5,990 nt of DNA. Origin: CBDVBD01 sp965372135 (GTDB lineage: Bacteria; Electryoneota; RPQS01; CBDVBD01). Of this stretch, positions 5,264 to 5,990 are shown piece after piece. Under the pieces are notes generated by a model. It saw only the letters and a list, made by a program, of their open reading frames with translations. It did not search any database and was not told where the DNA came from. The stretch is taken from the NCBI GenBank assembly GCA_965372135.1, contig CBDVBD010000180.1, positions 1 through 5,990 on the forward strand. Reading direction: 5' to 3'. A program made the translations under genes and the position numbers. Numbering within the stretch: position 1 is the stretch's first letter; each line of letters begins with the position of its first letter.

Positions 5264-5990
5264 TTATCTCAACAACACTACCTTCTGATTAAATTCCCTA
5301 TCCCCTGCCATCAACCGAACAATATAGATTCCGGAAGCCAGGGAGCTTGCATCCCAGAATTTTCGATGAACTCCCGGGGACACAGGAGAAAAGTCAAATT
5401 GATCGACACGCTGTCCTAAGATGTTGTAGATGGTGATCTTGACCTCTGATTGGGTGGGAATGGTGAAGGGAATTACCAATACACTGTTGAAAGGATTGGG
5501 GTATGGGGGTAACAAGGCGAATTCAGTGGGCATTGGTTTAGAAAGTTGTGATAATACCGGACTATACGGATAGCTTTCCCCCCAGGGACCGCCCCAACAG
5601 CCGATGTCGTTGCGGGTGGAATCGGGATCGTTGAAAAAGGGATCGGGATCACCGGCGTTGATACAAGGCGATCCCAACTGTAGATGAAAATCAACGGTGT
5701 CTTGCACCATGGGATCCAAGTAAATATTAGTAGAATCCGGAGTGCAGTTATCAAAGTTGGTGACATTTTCATAAAAATCATTGTAGCTGAAATTAGTAAA
5801 GGGTTCAGCGGTATATTGCGCTTTAAGGGCTAAATCATTAGCAAGAAAGATGTTGTTCTTCACATCGATTTCTTCGAGTATAAGAGAAATTTGCACAGCC
5901 TGGTTGTTGTGATAAAAGAGATTATTGGTTACCAAAACGCTATCTGCTGCGGCCAAGATTAAGCCACTACCGGAATAAATATTATTTGCC
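5264..5990 (-). CDS. Secreted right-handed beta-helix protein with T9SS sorting domain, C-terminal part (5' end outside window)
   Basis: A partial gene. The minus frame is open from the right edge to a TAA at 5264-5266, giving 241 visible residues with no start codon required inside the window. The first 11 codons at the edge (ANNIYSGSGLI) continue the same pattern. Numbering from the edge, about residues 1-60 show asparagine-rich beta-helix coils (NNIYSGSG, VTNNLFYHNN at 20-29, VKNNIFLAND at 43-52), where stacked Asn side chains typically form a ladder. Residues 105-114 (LGSPCINAGDP) and 128-135 (DIGCWGGP) are the usual closing motif of these parallel beta-helix surface proteins. Residues about 160-241 are a T9SS type A-like sorting domain (PYPNPFN, ITIYNILGQRV, ASGIYIVRL, KVVLLR). 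The fold resembles pectate-lyase-like proteins, but no catalytic site is visible in this part, so enzymatic function is unassigned. The gene converges on the transketolase operon and no clear minus-strand terminator follows it. Confidence 0.88.
   Translation of the reverse strand, partial: ANNIYSGSGLILAAADSVLVTNNLFYHNNQAVQISLILEEIDVKNNIFLANDLALKAQYTAEPFTNFSYNDFYENVTNFDNCTPDSTNIYLDPMVQDTVDFHLQLGSPCINAGDPDPFFNDPDSTRNDIGCWGGPWGESYPYSPVLSQLSKPMPTEFALLPPYPNPFNSVLVIPFTIPTQSEVKITIYNILGQRVDQFDFSPVSPGVHRKFWDASSLASGIYIVRLMAGDREFNQKVVLLR

Overview
The window looks like a chromosomal piece from an uncultured-type bacterium of the FCB superphylum or a neighbouring candidate phylum (KSB1, Zixibacteria, Marinimicrobia or Latescibacteria style). 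The basis is two exported proteins that end in the Y-P-N-P-F-N type C-terminal sorting domain used by type IX secretion (T9SS). One carries FG-GAP/PQQ-like propeller repeats plus lamin-tail domains, and the other a right-handed beta-helix. Promoters fit the ordinary sigma70 pattern (TTGACT or TTGAAA, 17 nt, TATATT) and genes have AAGGAG/GGAGG ribosome sites. That is unlike typical Bacteroidota, which use TTTG-type promoters and weak Shine-Dalgarno sites. The exact phylum cannot be fixed from the sequence alone.

Layout. Positions 1-308 hold no convincing gene, but contain a C7/G8 foldback, a short direct repeat and several hairpins and palindromes. A strong promoter (309-337) and ribosome site lead into an 860-aa secreted protein (391-2973): signal peptide, predicted eight-bladed calcium-binding beta-propeller, two lamin-tail domains, T9SS sorting domain. 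A rho-independent terminator (3009-3045) closes this unit. A second promoter (3075-3103) drives a two-gene operon encoding a split transketolase: the thiamine-diphosphate N-terminal subunit (3179-4057, TTG start) and the pyrimidine-binding/C-terminal subunit (4152-5141, GTG or ATG start). A clear terminator (5164-5195) follows. Next comes a 56-nt nested palindromic element (5202-5257). Convergent to it, on the minus strand, lies the 3' end of a beta-helix surface protein with its own sorting domain (5264 to beyond 5990).

How it fits together. The transketolase pair is a central-carbon (non-oxidative pentose phosphate) enzyme whose two chains must assemble. It sits as an independent transcription unit between two unrelated cell-surface or secreted proteins. 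No mobile element, CRISPR array, tRNA or rRNA was seen. The most noteworthy items are the repeat architecture and probable velcro closure of the propeller, the nested palindrome downstream of the transketolase operon, and the structured, apparently non-coding first 300 bases.
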